Shown piece after piece: positions 55,528-64,000 of a stretch of DNA of 64,000 nt (within the stretch, counting starts at the first letter, position 1; every line of letters begins with the position of its first letter). The DNA comes from SZUA-36 sp963801195 (lineage in GTDB: Bacteria; Pseudomonadota; Gammaproteobacteria; Xanthomonadales; SZUA-36): assembly GCA_963801195.1 (NCBI GenBank), contig CAWDDX010000005.1, positions 744,001 through 808,000 of the forward strand, in the 5' to 3' direction. Below the pieces are notes generated by a model that was not told where the DNA came from, ran no database searches, and saw nothing but the letters and a program-made list of their open reading frames with translations. The position numbers were made by a program, and so were the translations under genes.

Positions 55528-58229
55528 TGATAGCCTGGTTTGCAAGGAACTCGGTCGCCGCCAATTTGCTCATGCTATCGATCGTCATCGGCGGACTTAT
55601 TGCCTTGAATCATTGGGTCAGGCTGGAAGCATTTCCGCCATTCGATGTCGATACCATATCCGTTTCGGTAGCACTGCGCGGTGCCAGTCCGGAAGATATT
55701 GAACTTGGTGCGGCGGTACGAATCGAGGAGGCGATCAAGGACATAGAGGGCATCGACCGCATTGTGTCCAGGTCTGTTGAGGGAAGTACCCGGGTGCTGA
55801 TCGAGGTGGACCCGGATTACGACCCGCTCAACTTGCTCGATACGGTGAAAAGCAGGATTGACGCCATAAATACCTTTCCGCTCGATGCGGAAAAGCCCAT
55901 CGTCAGCCTGGTCGAACGCCGCTTTGCGGTCATCAATGTGGTCATTTCGGGGAGCCAGGCCGAGGAGGAAATCCGCCGCTTTGGCGAACAGGTTCGCGAA
56001 GAGTTGTTGATGCTGGATGACGTGTCCTACGTCGAGCTTGATTCGGCCCGCAGATACGAGATTGCCATCGAAGCATCAGCGGATCGCCTGCGCGAATATG
56101 ATCTGAGTCTTGCACAGATTGCACAGGCGGTTCGTCAGAGTTCAGTGGACCTGTCAGCGGGAAATGTCAGGACGCTTGGGGGGGATGTTCTTATCCGTTC
56201 AAAAGGCCAGGCCTATCGGCGCTCCGACTTTGAATCCATTGTTGTCAAGTCAAACCCCGATGGCACGATCGTACGTATCGGCGACCTGGCCGAGGTTCGG
56301 GACGGATTCGAGGAAGACTCGATCAGTACCCGCTTTAATGGTCAGGAAGCCGTGTTTCTGGATATTTCCCGTACGGGAAACCAGAGTGCGCTGCGCATAT
56401 CCCGCGAGGTCAAGAATTACATTGAGTCGCGCCAGGAAAGCCTCCCTGTGGGAATCGAGCTGAGTTATTGGGACGATGATGCACAGGTACTTAAAAACCG
56501 CCTGGGAATCCTTACCAAGAGTGCCCTCCAGGGCGGTGTGCTGGTAATTCTATTGCTGGCCCTCTTTCTGCGGCCAGCGATTGCAGTGTGGGTTTTTATC
56601 GGCATTCCCATCAGTTTTCTGGGTGCTTTCATATTGATGAGTGTGTTCGATATCAGTTTGAACATGATGAGTGCATTTGGCTTCATCATTGTGCTTGGTA
56701 TTGTCGTCGATGACGCCATCGTCACGGGGGAAAACGTCTACAAACACCTGCAACTCGGTGGTGACGGTTTGCAGGCGGCCATTGAGGGAACCGAGGAGGT
56801 TGCCATTCCAGTGACCTTCGGTATTCTGACAACCATCGTTGCCTTTGTGCCGCTGATGTTTATCGAGGGCTTCCTGGGGACCTGGTATTCGCCGGTCGCC
56901 ATGGTCGTGATCCCCGTGCTGCTGTTTTCCCTGGTTGAGTCAAAGTTGATTCTGCCGGCGCACCTGGCCAAGATCAAGCCCCGGCCCGCAGGCGCTCAGG
57001 CAACCGGTTTTACCGCATGGCAAAGGCGGGTCGCTGAAAAGCTCGAACACGTTATTCTGGATTATTATCAGCCGTTTCTGAAATTCGCGCTGCGTCATCG
57101 CTGGTCAACCCTGGCTACTTTTACGGGTGTATTGATCGTGATGCTGACGCTGGTTACCAGCGGCTGGACCCGCTTTGTATTTTTCCCCTCGGTGGAATCG
57201 GAAACCGCCACCGCGGTTCTCGAAATGCCGGTGGGCACACCTTTTAACGTTACATCACGTCATGCGGAAAGAATTTTCAAGGCCGCCCGGGTGCTGCAGG
57301 ATAAATATGCCGATGAAGCGGAAGGCGCTGGCATGATCACCAACATTTTATCAACTGTAGGTTCAATACGCGGCAACAACGGACCTCATCTGGCCCAGGT
57401 TCGCTTCGAAACCGCGCCGCGGGAAACCCGCACCACCGATCTGACCGTGACCCAGTTGATCAATGAATGGCGCGAACTGGTCGGGCCGGTTCCCGGCGCG
57501 GTGAATGTCAATTTTCGCGCGTCCTGGTTCCGACCCGGCGAACCGATTGATGTCCAGTTTAGTGGTAACTCGCTGGGCGAACTCAGTTCAGCGGCGGATT
57601 CGCTCAAGGAGCGCCTGGCCACTTACCCGGCGATTTTTGATATCACCGACAGTTTGTCAGATGGCAAACAGGAACTACAGATCGAGCTGCGGCCCCAGGG
57701 CCACTTGTTGGGTCTGACGAGAACCGATATCGTTCAACAGGTTGGACAGGCTTTCAGGGGCTTTGAGGCGCAACGTGTTCAGCGCGGTCGCGACGATATC
57801 AGGGTGTTGGTGCGCTTTCCGATCGAGGAACGGGGAACCCTTTCATCGCTGAACGAAATGCTCATTACGACACCCAGCGGGAGCCGGATTCCGTTGGCCA
57901 ATGTAGCCGTACTGGTTCCCGGAAAAGGGCCTTCCCAGATCACCCGGATTGATGGCTACAGGGTGCTGAATGTCACCGCGGATGTCGATAAGGAAGAAGC
58001 CAACATGGTGGTCATGCAGGCCGAGTTGCGTGACTATATCAATGGAATGCTCACACGGTATCCCGGTATTTCGTACGAAATGGAAGGGGAACAAAGGCAA
58101 CAAAGGGAGTCCTTCGGCAGCTTGATGGTTGGTTGGCCACTGCTGATGTTTACCATTTACATTTTACTTGCATTGCCGCTGAAGTCCTACATTCAGCCTT
58201 TTATCGTAATGTCGGTGATACCGTTCGGT
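55527..58229 (+). CDS. RND-type efflux permease, 3' truncated by the junction
   Basis: The first about 900 residues of an AcrB/MdtB-type inner-membrane pump are intact: MIAWFARNSVAANLL at the start, the periplasmic porter domain, then the transmembrane block including GIVVDDAIVTGENVYKHL with the proton-relay Asp pair. The homology follows the family to SYIQPFIVMSVIPFG and ends at about 58229; the usual next segment (last five helices, about 120-140 residues) is missing. After this the frame runs into foreign, high-G+C sequence and stops at 58670, which gives a misleading 1047-codon open frame. The gene is coupled to the adaptor. The real gene presumably continued on its own chromosome. Confidence 0.9.
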
Positions 58230-58235
58230 CGAGCG
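58225..58235. other. Junction between two unrelated genomic backgrounds
   Basis: At about 58229 the RND permease stops matching its family, and from 58230 the sequence is alphaproteobacterial pst/pho DNA of much higher G+C. No insertion-sequence end, tRNA or attachment-site repeat marks the join. pstC, which normally follows pstS, is missing. This is most simply a chimeric assembly. Confidence 0.85.
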
Positions 58236-58284
58236 GCCAGGGGCGGCAAAGACAAGCCGCCCTGTGCGTGGCGGTGGACAAGCT

Positions 58285-58307
58285 GGGGGCGCCTCGTCGG
58301 CGCCCCC
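58285..58307 (-). terminator. Hairpin downstream of pstS
   Basis: Stem gggggcgcc (58285-58293) pairs with ggcgccccc (58299-58307), loop tcgtc. It lies about 20 bases beyond the likely pstS stop on the minus strand. It has no clear U tract, so it may be an attenuator or mRNA-stabilising hairpin rather than a full terminator. Confidence 0.55.
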
Positions 58308-58326
58308 AATCCGCGTCGGGGTATGA

Positions 58327-59353
58327 TCACATGCCGGGCGTTGATTTCGGCCTTCCAGGTGGCTTCGACCTCGCTGACGACCTTCCGGGCATCGGCACGT
58401 AGTCGAGCGCTTCGGCCATCTTGCCGCCGTTCTTGTAGCACCAGGCGAAGAACTTCAGCGCCTGGCGCCGACGCCTTCGGATCCTTCGGCTTCTTGTACA
58501 TCAGGATCCAGGTGGCGGTGGTCATCGGCCAGGACTTGGCGCCGGGCTGGTTGGCGAGGATGACGCCGAAGCCGGGCTTGGACTTCCAGTCGGCGCCCGC
58601 GGCGGCGGCCTGGAACGCGGCCGAGGTCGGCGCGACGACGTTGCCGTCCTTGTTCTTCATCTTGGTGTAGGTCAGCTTGTTCTGCAGCGCGTAGGCATAC
58701 TCGACGTAGCCGATCGAGTTCTTGGTGTTGCCGACGTTGTTGGCGACGCCTTCGTTGCCCTTGGCGCCGATGCCGACCGGCCACTCAACCGACGTGTTGG
58801 TGCCGACCTTCGACTTCCAGTCGGCGCAAACGTCCGCCAGGTAGTAGGTGAAGTTGAAGGTGGTGCCCGACCCGTCCGAGCGATGCACGACGGCGATCGC
58901 CGCGTTCGGCAGCTTGGCGTTGGGGTTGAGCTTCTTCAGCGCGGCGTCGTTCCACTTCTTGATCTCGCCCATGAAGATCTTGGCCAGCGTCGGGCCGTCG
59001 ATCGTGAGCTCGCCGGCCTTGATGCCGGGAACGTTGACGACCGGCACGATGCCGCCCATCACCATCGGGAACTGCACGAGGCCGTACTTGTCGAGCTCCT
59101 TGCCCGGACGCGGCGCATCGGAGGCGCCGAAGGTGACGGTCTTGGCGTGAATCTGCTTGATGCCGCCGCCGGAACCGATCGACTGATAGTTCAGACCGAT
59201 GCCGGTCTCCTTCTTATAGGCGTCGGCCCATTTGGCGTAGATCGGATAGGGGAAGGTGGCGCCGGCGCCAGAGATGTTCTCGGCGTGTGCGGGAGCGATG
59301 GCGGCAGCAGCGGCAACGAGGCCGACGGCTGCCCATGCGGTCCAATGTTTCAC
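58327..59353 (-). CDS. pstS: Phosphate ABC transporter substrate-binding protein PstS, frameshifts near the C terminus
   Basis: The periplasmic phosphate-binding protein begins at GTG 59353 (GGAGAG site) with a signal peptide ending APAHA. Typical blocks are ISGAGATFPYPIYAKW, YQSIGSGGGIKQI, FGASDAPRP, VHRSDGSGTTFNFTYYL and NSIGYVEYAYA. Near the C terminus the frame reads nonsense (PGAEVLRLVLQ) where another frame gives ALKFFAWCYKNGGKMAEALDYVPMP; then KVVSEVEATWKAEI resumes in the first frame. An extra C at two places explains this. One more extra C would place the stop at 58327-58329. The exact end is therefore uncertain. It belongs to the Pho regulon with phoR upstream. Confidence 0.85.
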
Positions 59354-59565
59354 GGGGTTCTCTCCATGTTTGCGGCCGAAAGACGTTCGCGGGCCCTTTG
59401 CCCGTGACATGCGCCTTGACTGCCCGTCGGACGGGCGACCGCTGTTGCTCTGAGACGCGCTCCAATGAACTTCGGACGGAGGCTTTTGATTGCGTCAACT
59501 CAAGGGTGCTTCCGAAGTCCGCGGGCAGCCTTAGGCGCCGCATGTCACCCTTTTATAAAGCTTCG

Positions 59566-59583
59566 ATGACAGCTAGATGACAA
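59566..59583 (-). promoter_or_regulatory. Pho box upstream of pstS
   Basis: On the minus strand the sequence reads TTGTCAT-ctag-CTGTCAT, which matches the PhoB-binding direct repeat (CTGTCAT, 11-bp period). It lies about 215 bases before the pstS GTG and just after the phoR stop. A -10-like TATAAA sequence follows about ten bases downstream (59550-59558 region). The promoter is therefore likely to be phosphate-starvation induced. Confidence 0.8.
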
Positions 59584-59584
59584 A

Positions 59585-60827
59585 CTAAGTGATTGATTTT
59601 TCGGCCAATTCGGATTGAGCGCGCGGATTGCCGGTGTATAAGGGCATATGCATGCAAAAGGTGGCGCCCTGCCCCGGCGTACTCTCGATGGTGAGCCTGC
59701 CGCCGTGGCGATTGAGGATGTGCTTGACCAGCGCCAGCCCCAGTCCGGTGCCGCCCTGCTGGCGGCTGTCGGCGATGTCGACGCGGTAGAATCGCTCGGT
59801 CAGCCGCGGCAGATGCTCAGGCGCGATGCCGGGACCGTAGTCGCGCACGGCGAGCCGCGCCTCGGGCATGCCGGCGCGGGTCTGGCCGGCAGAGAGCGTG
59901 ACGTCGACGCGCTTTGCCGGCGGCGCCGTATTTGAGCGCGTTTTCCACCAGGTTCTCGAACGCACGAATCAATTCGTCGCGGTCGCCGAGCACGGTGAGC
60001 GGCTCCGCCGGCACCGAGACCTTGATCTCCACCTCGCGGTCGCGCGCCAGCATCTGCAGGCCGTCGATCACCTGGCGCACGATCGGCGCCAGATCGACCG
60101 GCGTCGACGGCTGCAGGTGGGCGTTGAGCTCGATGCGCGACAGCGACAGCAGGTCGTCGATCAGCCGCGCCATGCGCGTGGCCTGCGCCTGCATGATTGT
60201 CAAAAATTTGTCGCGCGCGGCGCGGTCGTCCTTGGCGCGGCCCTGCAGCGTCTCGATGAAGCCGAGCAGCGCGGCGAGCGGCGTGCGCAATTCGTGGCTG
60301 GCATTGGCGACGAAGTCGGCGCGCATCTCCTCGACCCGCCGCAGGGGCGTGAGGTCGTTGAAGGTCATGAGCAGCAGATCGGAGGGACCGCCCTCGCCGC
60401 TCGGCAGCCGCACCGGGCAGACGAAAGCCTCGTACCAGCGGTCGCGCGGCACCCGCTCGAAGAATTCCACCCGCTGCGGCTCGCGCCGCCGCGCGGCGCG
60501 GCGGATGGCGTTGACCAGCTCCGGCATGCGCAGGCTGATGAGAGCCGGATCGCCGCGGCGCATGGCGGGGGCGAGACCGGCCGCGGCCTCGTTGTAGGCG
60601 ATCACGCGGCCGTCGCGGTCGAGCACGATGGCCGGGCCCGGCAGGCCGGCGATGAGCGATTCGATCAGCCGGGTCAGCGGATGGTTGGCCGCGCGCCGGC
60701 TGTCGACCATGGCGCCGGCGGAATTGCCGCCGCGCGCGCCGCCGCGCAGGATCTGCCAGGCCTCACGCAAACGGCTGGTGAAGCCGGCGCGGCCCGGAAA
60801 ATCCGTCGCGTTATTGTCGGTCGCCAT
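59585..60827 (-). CDS. phoR: Phosphate regulon sensor histidine kinase PhoR, one-base frameshift
   Basis: About 413 residues from ATG 60827 (MATDNNATDF). Order: a PAS-like sensor (GPAIVLDRDGRVIAYNEAAAGLAP), the phosphoacceptor block FVANASHELRTPLAALLGFIETLQG, then the ATPase with N box (AFENLVENALKYGA). The frame breaks at 59913-59915, where an extra A turns GKRVDVTL into GKARRRHAL. The second part (to 59585) has DYGPGIAPEHLPRLTERFYRVD and GGTGLGLALVKHIL. The first frame continues upstream through the next gene only by chance. No membrane helix is visible, as in many rhizobial PhoR. It sits three bases after the UPF0104-like gene and before pstS. Confidence 0.88.
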
Positions 60828-60829
60828 GG

Positions 60830-61890
60830 TCAGCCGGCGTCGGTTTTCTCGCGCTCGATCTCGCTGCGGATCGGCTGCGTGACGCTCACTATTCGCGCGT
60901 GCGGGCGTTCCGGCAAGGCCGGGGCGCGGCGGGTGGAGAGCCAGAACTCGCGAATGCCGAGGACGGTCACCGCCACCACGAAGGGGCAGAGGTAATAAAG
61001 CAGCCGGAACAGCAGCAGCCCGGCGAGCAGGTCTTCCTTGTTGAACTGCCACAGCGCCACCAGCATGGCGGCGTCGAACACGCCCAAGCCGCCGGGCGCG
61101 TGGCTGGCAAAGCCCAAGAGCGTCGCCGACACGAAGACCACCAGGAGCGTGACGAAGCCGATATGGGGATCGGCCGGCAGCAGCATCCACATGGCGAGGG
61201 TGCAGAAGCCGAGGTCGAACAGGCCGATGACGATCTGCATCAGCGTGGACGGGCCATTCGGCAGCCGCACGGTCCAGCCGCCCTTGCCGAGCTTGCGCGG
61301 CGCGCTCCACACCCAGGCGATATAGGAGATAAGGATCGTCAGGATGACCAGCGCGATGCCGCGGTTGACGATACCGGGAAGCTGGGTGATGGGCGCGGCC
61401 GCGTGCGGCTCGATGGAGACGCTCAGGCCCAGCACGGTGGCGTTGCCGAGCCAGAAGGTCAGCCCGGCGACGAAGCAGATCTTGGCCACCTCGACGGCAT
61501 CGAGGCCGTAAGCGAATAGATGCGGTAGCGCACCGCGCCGCCGGTGAAGACGGTGGCGCCGATATTGTGGCCGACCGCATAGCTGGTGAAGCCGGAGAGC
61601 GCGGCGATGCGGTACGGGATTTCGCTGCGGCCGATAGTGCGCAGAGCGAACCAGTCATAGAAGGTGAGCGTGAAATAGCCGCCGGCGACGAAGATGGCGG
61701 CGGCGGCGATCTGGTGCGGGCGGGTCGCCTTCAGCGCATGCACCACCTCGTGCACGTTGATGTCGCGCAGCATGTGGTACAGCACCACCACGGCGATGCC
61801 GATGATGGTGAGGCTGAGCGCCACGCCGATCCGGTTCCAGCCGATCTTTTCCTGGAAAAATTGCGCCACCGGGCGCAGCCAATTGAGCAT
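60830..61890 (-). CDS. Flippase-like membrane protein (LPG synthase TM / UPF0104 family), frameshifted
   Basis: About 353 residues from ATG 61890 (GGAGG site). The first frame covers MLNWLRPVAQFF to GGAVRYRIYS. At about 61511-61515 a base is missing between TCG and CT, and the second frame gives AYGLDAVEVAKICFVAGLTFWLGNATVL. The family loop is HAPGGLGVFDAAML near residue 255. About eight membrane helices. Stop at 60830 is next to the phoR start. Its coupling to phoR suggests a membrane-lipid change in phosphate starvation, which is inferred. It is unrelated in sequence context to the other UPF0104-like gene at 8609. Confidence 0.82.
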
Positions 61891-62191
61891 TCGTCCTCCG
61901 GGTCGGCGCGAGGCGGCGCCCGTGCGATGCCGGCCTCGAAACCGCGCGCCTTCACCGAGAGCGCGTGGGGTCACCTAGCAGAACTCCCAGGATCGCGCGA
62001 GGGCGGCGGTGGGGGCGGTAAACGGGGCAAACGGCAGGAAATGGGGCCGAAAGGGGGCTGGGCGGGGCGGCCGCCCTCCCTCTTCACCTCCCCCGCCGGG
62101 GAGAAGCAGAAGCGACGCTCCCCCCAAACGGAAAACCCCGGCTCGCGCTGCGCGGAGCCGGGGCTGTCCGGGTCGACATGGACGCTTGCGA
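61891..62191. other. High-G+C intergenic region, nothing assigned
   Basis: About 300 bases between the UPF0104-like gene start and the 3' end of the small exported protein gene. Neither a terminator with a T tract nor a gene is visible; an open frame at 61975-62475 has no features. Confidence 0.4.
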
Positions 62192-62437
62192 TCAGTCGCA
62201 GACCGTGACGCGGCGGATGCGCTTGCCGTACTTCGTCCAGACCACGCGGCGGACGATGTAGCAGTCGCCGTAATAGGCCGGGGCGGCGAAGCGGATGCCG
62301 TAACCGCCGTGCCAGCCGTGATGCCAGCCATGGTGCCAGCCGTGATGCCAGCCTTTGGCGGACGCGGTGGTGGGCGAGAGGGCGGCGGCGCCGATGACGG
62401 CGGTGGCACCGAGGGCGAGGATGAGCTTGCGGAACAT
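62192..62437 (-). CDS. Small exported His/Trp/Gly-rich protein
   Basis: This 81-residue protein has a signal peptide (MFRKLILALGATAVIGAAA, cleavage near ASA). A repeated GWHHGWHHGWHHGWHGG block follows, then a C-terminal domain GDCYIVRRVVWTKYGKRIRRVTVCD with two Cys that may pair. Proteins of this design are common in Bradyrhizobium-like alphaproteobacteria, where they are sometimes called sulfur-globule proteins. The function is not known. The ATG 62437 follows a good GGAGAA-type site. It is divergent from the sigma factor gene. Confidence 0.8.
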   Translation of the reverse strand: MFRKLILALGATAVIGAAALSPTTASAKGWHHGWHHGWHHGWHGGYGIRFAAPAYYGDCYIVRRVVWTKYGKRIRRVTVCD

Positions 62438-62751
62438 GGCGTTTCTCCTGGGTTCAAAGGGGATGTGCACGTCACATCCTGGCCATGGGTCGCGGGGGGC
62501 GCCGGATAGGTTCAAAGGTTTTTTGGGAGTGCAGTCGTCGAGCGGGCTGAAGGGTCCGGGACTGGTTCCCCGCCCCTCACTCGGCGGACGCATAAAAAAG
62601 TGCCCGGGTTGCCCCGGGGTGCCTGTTAAGGGCAACCTAGGCCCGAAACGGCGGCGGGCGGGCGGATTCCCCGCAAAATTTCCTCGAATCCGATTGAACC
62701 TCGGCTCCGCCGGCCGCGTCCCACTCCTGTGAGCGAACCGATCGGCCTGCG
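62438..62751. promoter_or_regulatory. Divergent promoter region of the small exported protein and sigma factor genes
   Basis: About 310 bases. It holds a G+C-rich stem region near 62595-62640 (gcccgggttgccccgg). No canonical ECF -35 (GGAAC) could be placed with confidence. Confidence 0.35.
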
Positions 62752-63312
62752 ATGCAAACGGCTTCAGACGAGGTTCTGATCGCAAGGATCGCCGGCGGCG
62801 ACCGGCTCGCCATGCAGGTGCTGTTCGCGCGTCATCACGTGCGCGTCTACCGCTTCATGCTGCGGCTGGTGCGTAACGAGGCGACCGCGGAGGACTTGAT
62901 CAGCGAGGTGTTCCTCGACGTCTGGCGTAATGCCGGCAAGTTCGAGGGACGCTCGGCGGTCTCCACCTGGATGTTGAGTATCGCGCGCTTCAAGGCGCTG
63001 TCGGCGCTGCGCAAGCGCACGGAGGACGAACTGGACGACGAGACGGCGGAGCAGATCGAGGATCACGCTGACGATCCCGAAGTGTCTCTCGCCAAAAAGG
63101 ACAAGGGCGCGCTCCTGCGGGAATGCCTGAACGCGCTGAGTGCCGAGCACCGGGAAGTCATCGATCTCGTTTACTACCACGAGAAGTCGGTGGAGGAAGT
63201 GGCGGGTATCGTCGGCATCCCGGAAGCGACGGTGAAGACGCGCATGTTCTATGCGCGCAAGAAACTCTCGGAGCTCCTGAAGGAGCAAGGGATAGATCGA
63301 GGCTGGCCATGA
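62752..63312 (+). CDS. ECF-type RNA polymerase sigma factor
   Basis: This 186-residue protein has a sigma region 2 (LFARHHVRVYRFMLRLVRNEATAEDLISEVFLDVW, in part) with the promoter-melting WRNAGKFEGRSAVSTWMLSIARF, a linker rich in Asp and Glu, and a sigma region 4 helix-turn-helix (SVEEVAGIVGIPEATVKTRMFYARKKL). It would direct transcription of a stress regulon. Its TGA overlaps the ATG of the anti-sigma gene (ATGA, 63309-63312). Confidence 0.9.
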   Translation: MQTASDEVLIARIAGGDRLAMQVLFARHHVRVYRFMLRLVRNEATAEDLISEVFLDVWRNAGKFEGRSAVSTWMLSIARFKALSALRKRTEDELDDETAEQIEDHADDPEVSLAKKDKGALLRECLNALSAEHREVIDLVYYHEKSVEEVAGIVGIPEATVKTRMFYARKKLSELLKEQGIDRGWP

Positions 63313-63980
63313 ACACGACCAACGAACAGGCGCCTGACGAGATCGAAGAGCTGCTGCCCTGGCACGCGGCGGGAACGCTGAGCCGGCGCGAGGCCGAGCG
63401 CGTGGAAGAAGCGCTGGAGCGCGATCCCGAGCTGGCGCGGCGCTACGCGCTGGTGCGCGAGGAGCTCGGCGAAACCATCCATCTCAACGAGTCGCTGGGC
63501 GCGCCCTCGACGCGCGCGCTCGATGCGCTGTTCGCCAAGATCGATGCCGAGCCGGCGCGGCGCGCGGCGCCGTCGCTCAATCTCGGCGCGCGCATCGCGG
63601 AATTCTTCGGCAGCCTCAGCCCCCGCACGCTCGCCTGGTCGGCGACCGCCGCCGCGCTGGCGATCGTGCTGCAGGCCGGCCTGATCGCCGGCGTGGTGCT
63701 GAACAAGCCGACTGCCGGCGGGTATCAGACTGCCTCCGCGCCGGCGACGGCGACGGCACCGGGCGCCCACGCGCTGATCCGCTTTGCCCCGGCGGCAAGC
63801 GCGGCCGACATCACCAAGTTCCTGGAAAGCCACAAGATTACCATGACGGGCGGGCCTTCGGCCGGCGGGCTCTACCGGGTGCGCATCGCCGACGGCTCGC
63901 TGCCGCAGGCGGAACGCGATAAACTGATCAAGGCGCTGCAAGCGGACAAGGTCGTCAGCTTCATCGCGGCAACGCCATAA
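63309..63980 (+). CDS. Anti-sigma factor for the adjacent ECF sigma
   Basis: This 223-residue protein has an N-terminal cytoplasmic anti-sigma domain (EIEELLPWHAAGTLSRREAERVEEALERDPEL). It has no Cys pair and so lacks the zinc-binding HxxxCxxC form. One membrane helix follows (TLAWSATAAALAIVLQAGLIAGVVL), then a periplasmic domain ending HKITMTGGPSAGGLYRVRI and DKVVSFIAATP. It should hold the sigma factor inactive and respond to an outside signal. Both genes overlap. Confidence 0.85.
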   Translation: MNTTNEQAPDEIEELLPWHAAGTLSRREAERVEEALERDPELARRYALVREELGETIHLNESLGAPSTRALDALFAKIDAEPARRAAPSLNLGARIAEFFGSLSPRTLAWSATAAALAIVLQAGLIAGVVLNKPTAGGYQTASAPATATAPGAHALIRFAPAASAADITKFLESHKITMTGGPSAGGLYRVRIADGSLPQAERDKLIKALQADKVVSFIAATP

Positions 63981-63996
63981 CGCGGAGGATCACGCC

Positions 63997-64000
63997 ATGC
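63997..64000 (+). CDS. Start of the next gene (cut by window end)
   Basis: An ATG at 63997 follows GGAGG (63984-63988) by eight bases, 17 bases after the anti-sigma stop. Only the start codon and one base are visible. It is probably the third gene of the sigma factor operon. Confidence 0.6.

Noticed and set aside
55527..58670. Complete 1047-residue RND permease
   Set aside because: Residues after about 900 are translated from the unrelated high-G+C sequence past the junction.
59817..61658. 613-codon fused protein covering UPF0104 and PhoR
   Set aside because: The first half is an out-of-frame reading of the UPF0104-like gene; PhoR begins at ATG 60827.
58230..64000. Genomic island acquired by the gammaproteobacterium
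   Set aside because: No integrase, attachment repeats or tRNA; the left edge truncates a conserved pump gene and the pst operon is cut, which fits a chimera better. Kept as a finding with its alternative.
1..64000. tRNA or rRNA genes
   Set aside because: No cloverleaf or ribosomal RNA signature was recognised on reading; a covariance-model scan would be decisive.

Overview
The window behaves as two pieces of DNA joined near position 58229. Bases 1 to about 58229 (roughly 50% G+C by eye) look like a Gram-negative, probably gammaproteobacterial chromosome. They carry an N-acetylglutaminylglutamine amide (NAGGN) osmolyte locus, IPTL-CTERM-type secreted proteins, an RND efflux system, a class D beta-lactamase and acyl-CoA enzymes. 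Bases from about 58230 to the end are clearly richer in G+C and carry a pho/pst cluster, a His-rich small exported protein and an ECF sigma/anti-sigma pair typical of Hyphomicrobiales-type alphaproteobacteria. The join cuts an RND permease in mid-gene on one side and falls just after pstS on the other. A chimeric contig is the simplest explanation.

Layout of the left part. 1-5 kb: 5'-truncated class D beta-lactamase; inverted-repeat elements; an AT-rich tauE-like gene behind a decayed doxX-like gene; and a compact two-gene cassette (3262-4902) of a small Cys-containing peptide followed by a DUF692/MNIO enzyme with a C-terminal helical domain. This cassette is the best candidate for a little-described system, a ribosomally made modified peptide. 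5-8.6 kb: secreted collagen-like protein broken by one missing base, with a long leader region. 8.6-15.3 kb: envelope locus (flippase-like membrane protein, GT-C/TPR glycosyltransferase, sulfotransferase, GT2), an ISL3 remnant and a secreted HExxHxxGxxD protease. 15.8-26.9 kb: frameshifted M13 peptidase, small exported proteins, an exported SDR, SOUL and glutathione peroxidase genes divergent from an SDR across a palindrome-rich promoter, a cystathionine gamma-synthase-family enzyme and a deacetylase. 27.3-33.0 kb: NAGGN locus with amidotransferase (frameshifted), GNAT/ATP-grasp synthetase and two tandem M42 hydrolases. 33.4-47.9 kb: a six-hairpin glycosidase, then a secreted-protein island: two paralogous DUF11-like proteins in inverted orientation, one with seven near-identical 300-bp repeats, flanking a CarboxypepD_reg protein and a beta-helix protein, followed by an FG-GAP propeller coupled to a TIGR03032-like gene. 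48.0-58.2 kb: palindromic elements, 3-hydroxyacyl-CoA dehydrogenase and thiolase, an IPTL-CTERM-like protein, an orphan radical SAM enzyme, and an RND adaptor with a truncated RND permease.

Right part. On the minus strand a UPF0104-like membrane protein, phoR and pstS (with a recognisable Pho box) run toward the junction. A small His-rich protein faces away from an ECF sigma factor and its overlapping anti-sigma gene.

Single-base frameshifts interrupt otherwise conserved genes on both sides (collagen-like, M13, asparagine synthase-like, pstS, phoR, UPF0104), often at short homopolymers. Many of the broken genes may therefore be sequence errors rather than biology. No tRNA, rRNA or CRISPR array was recognised.
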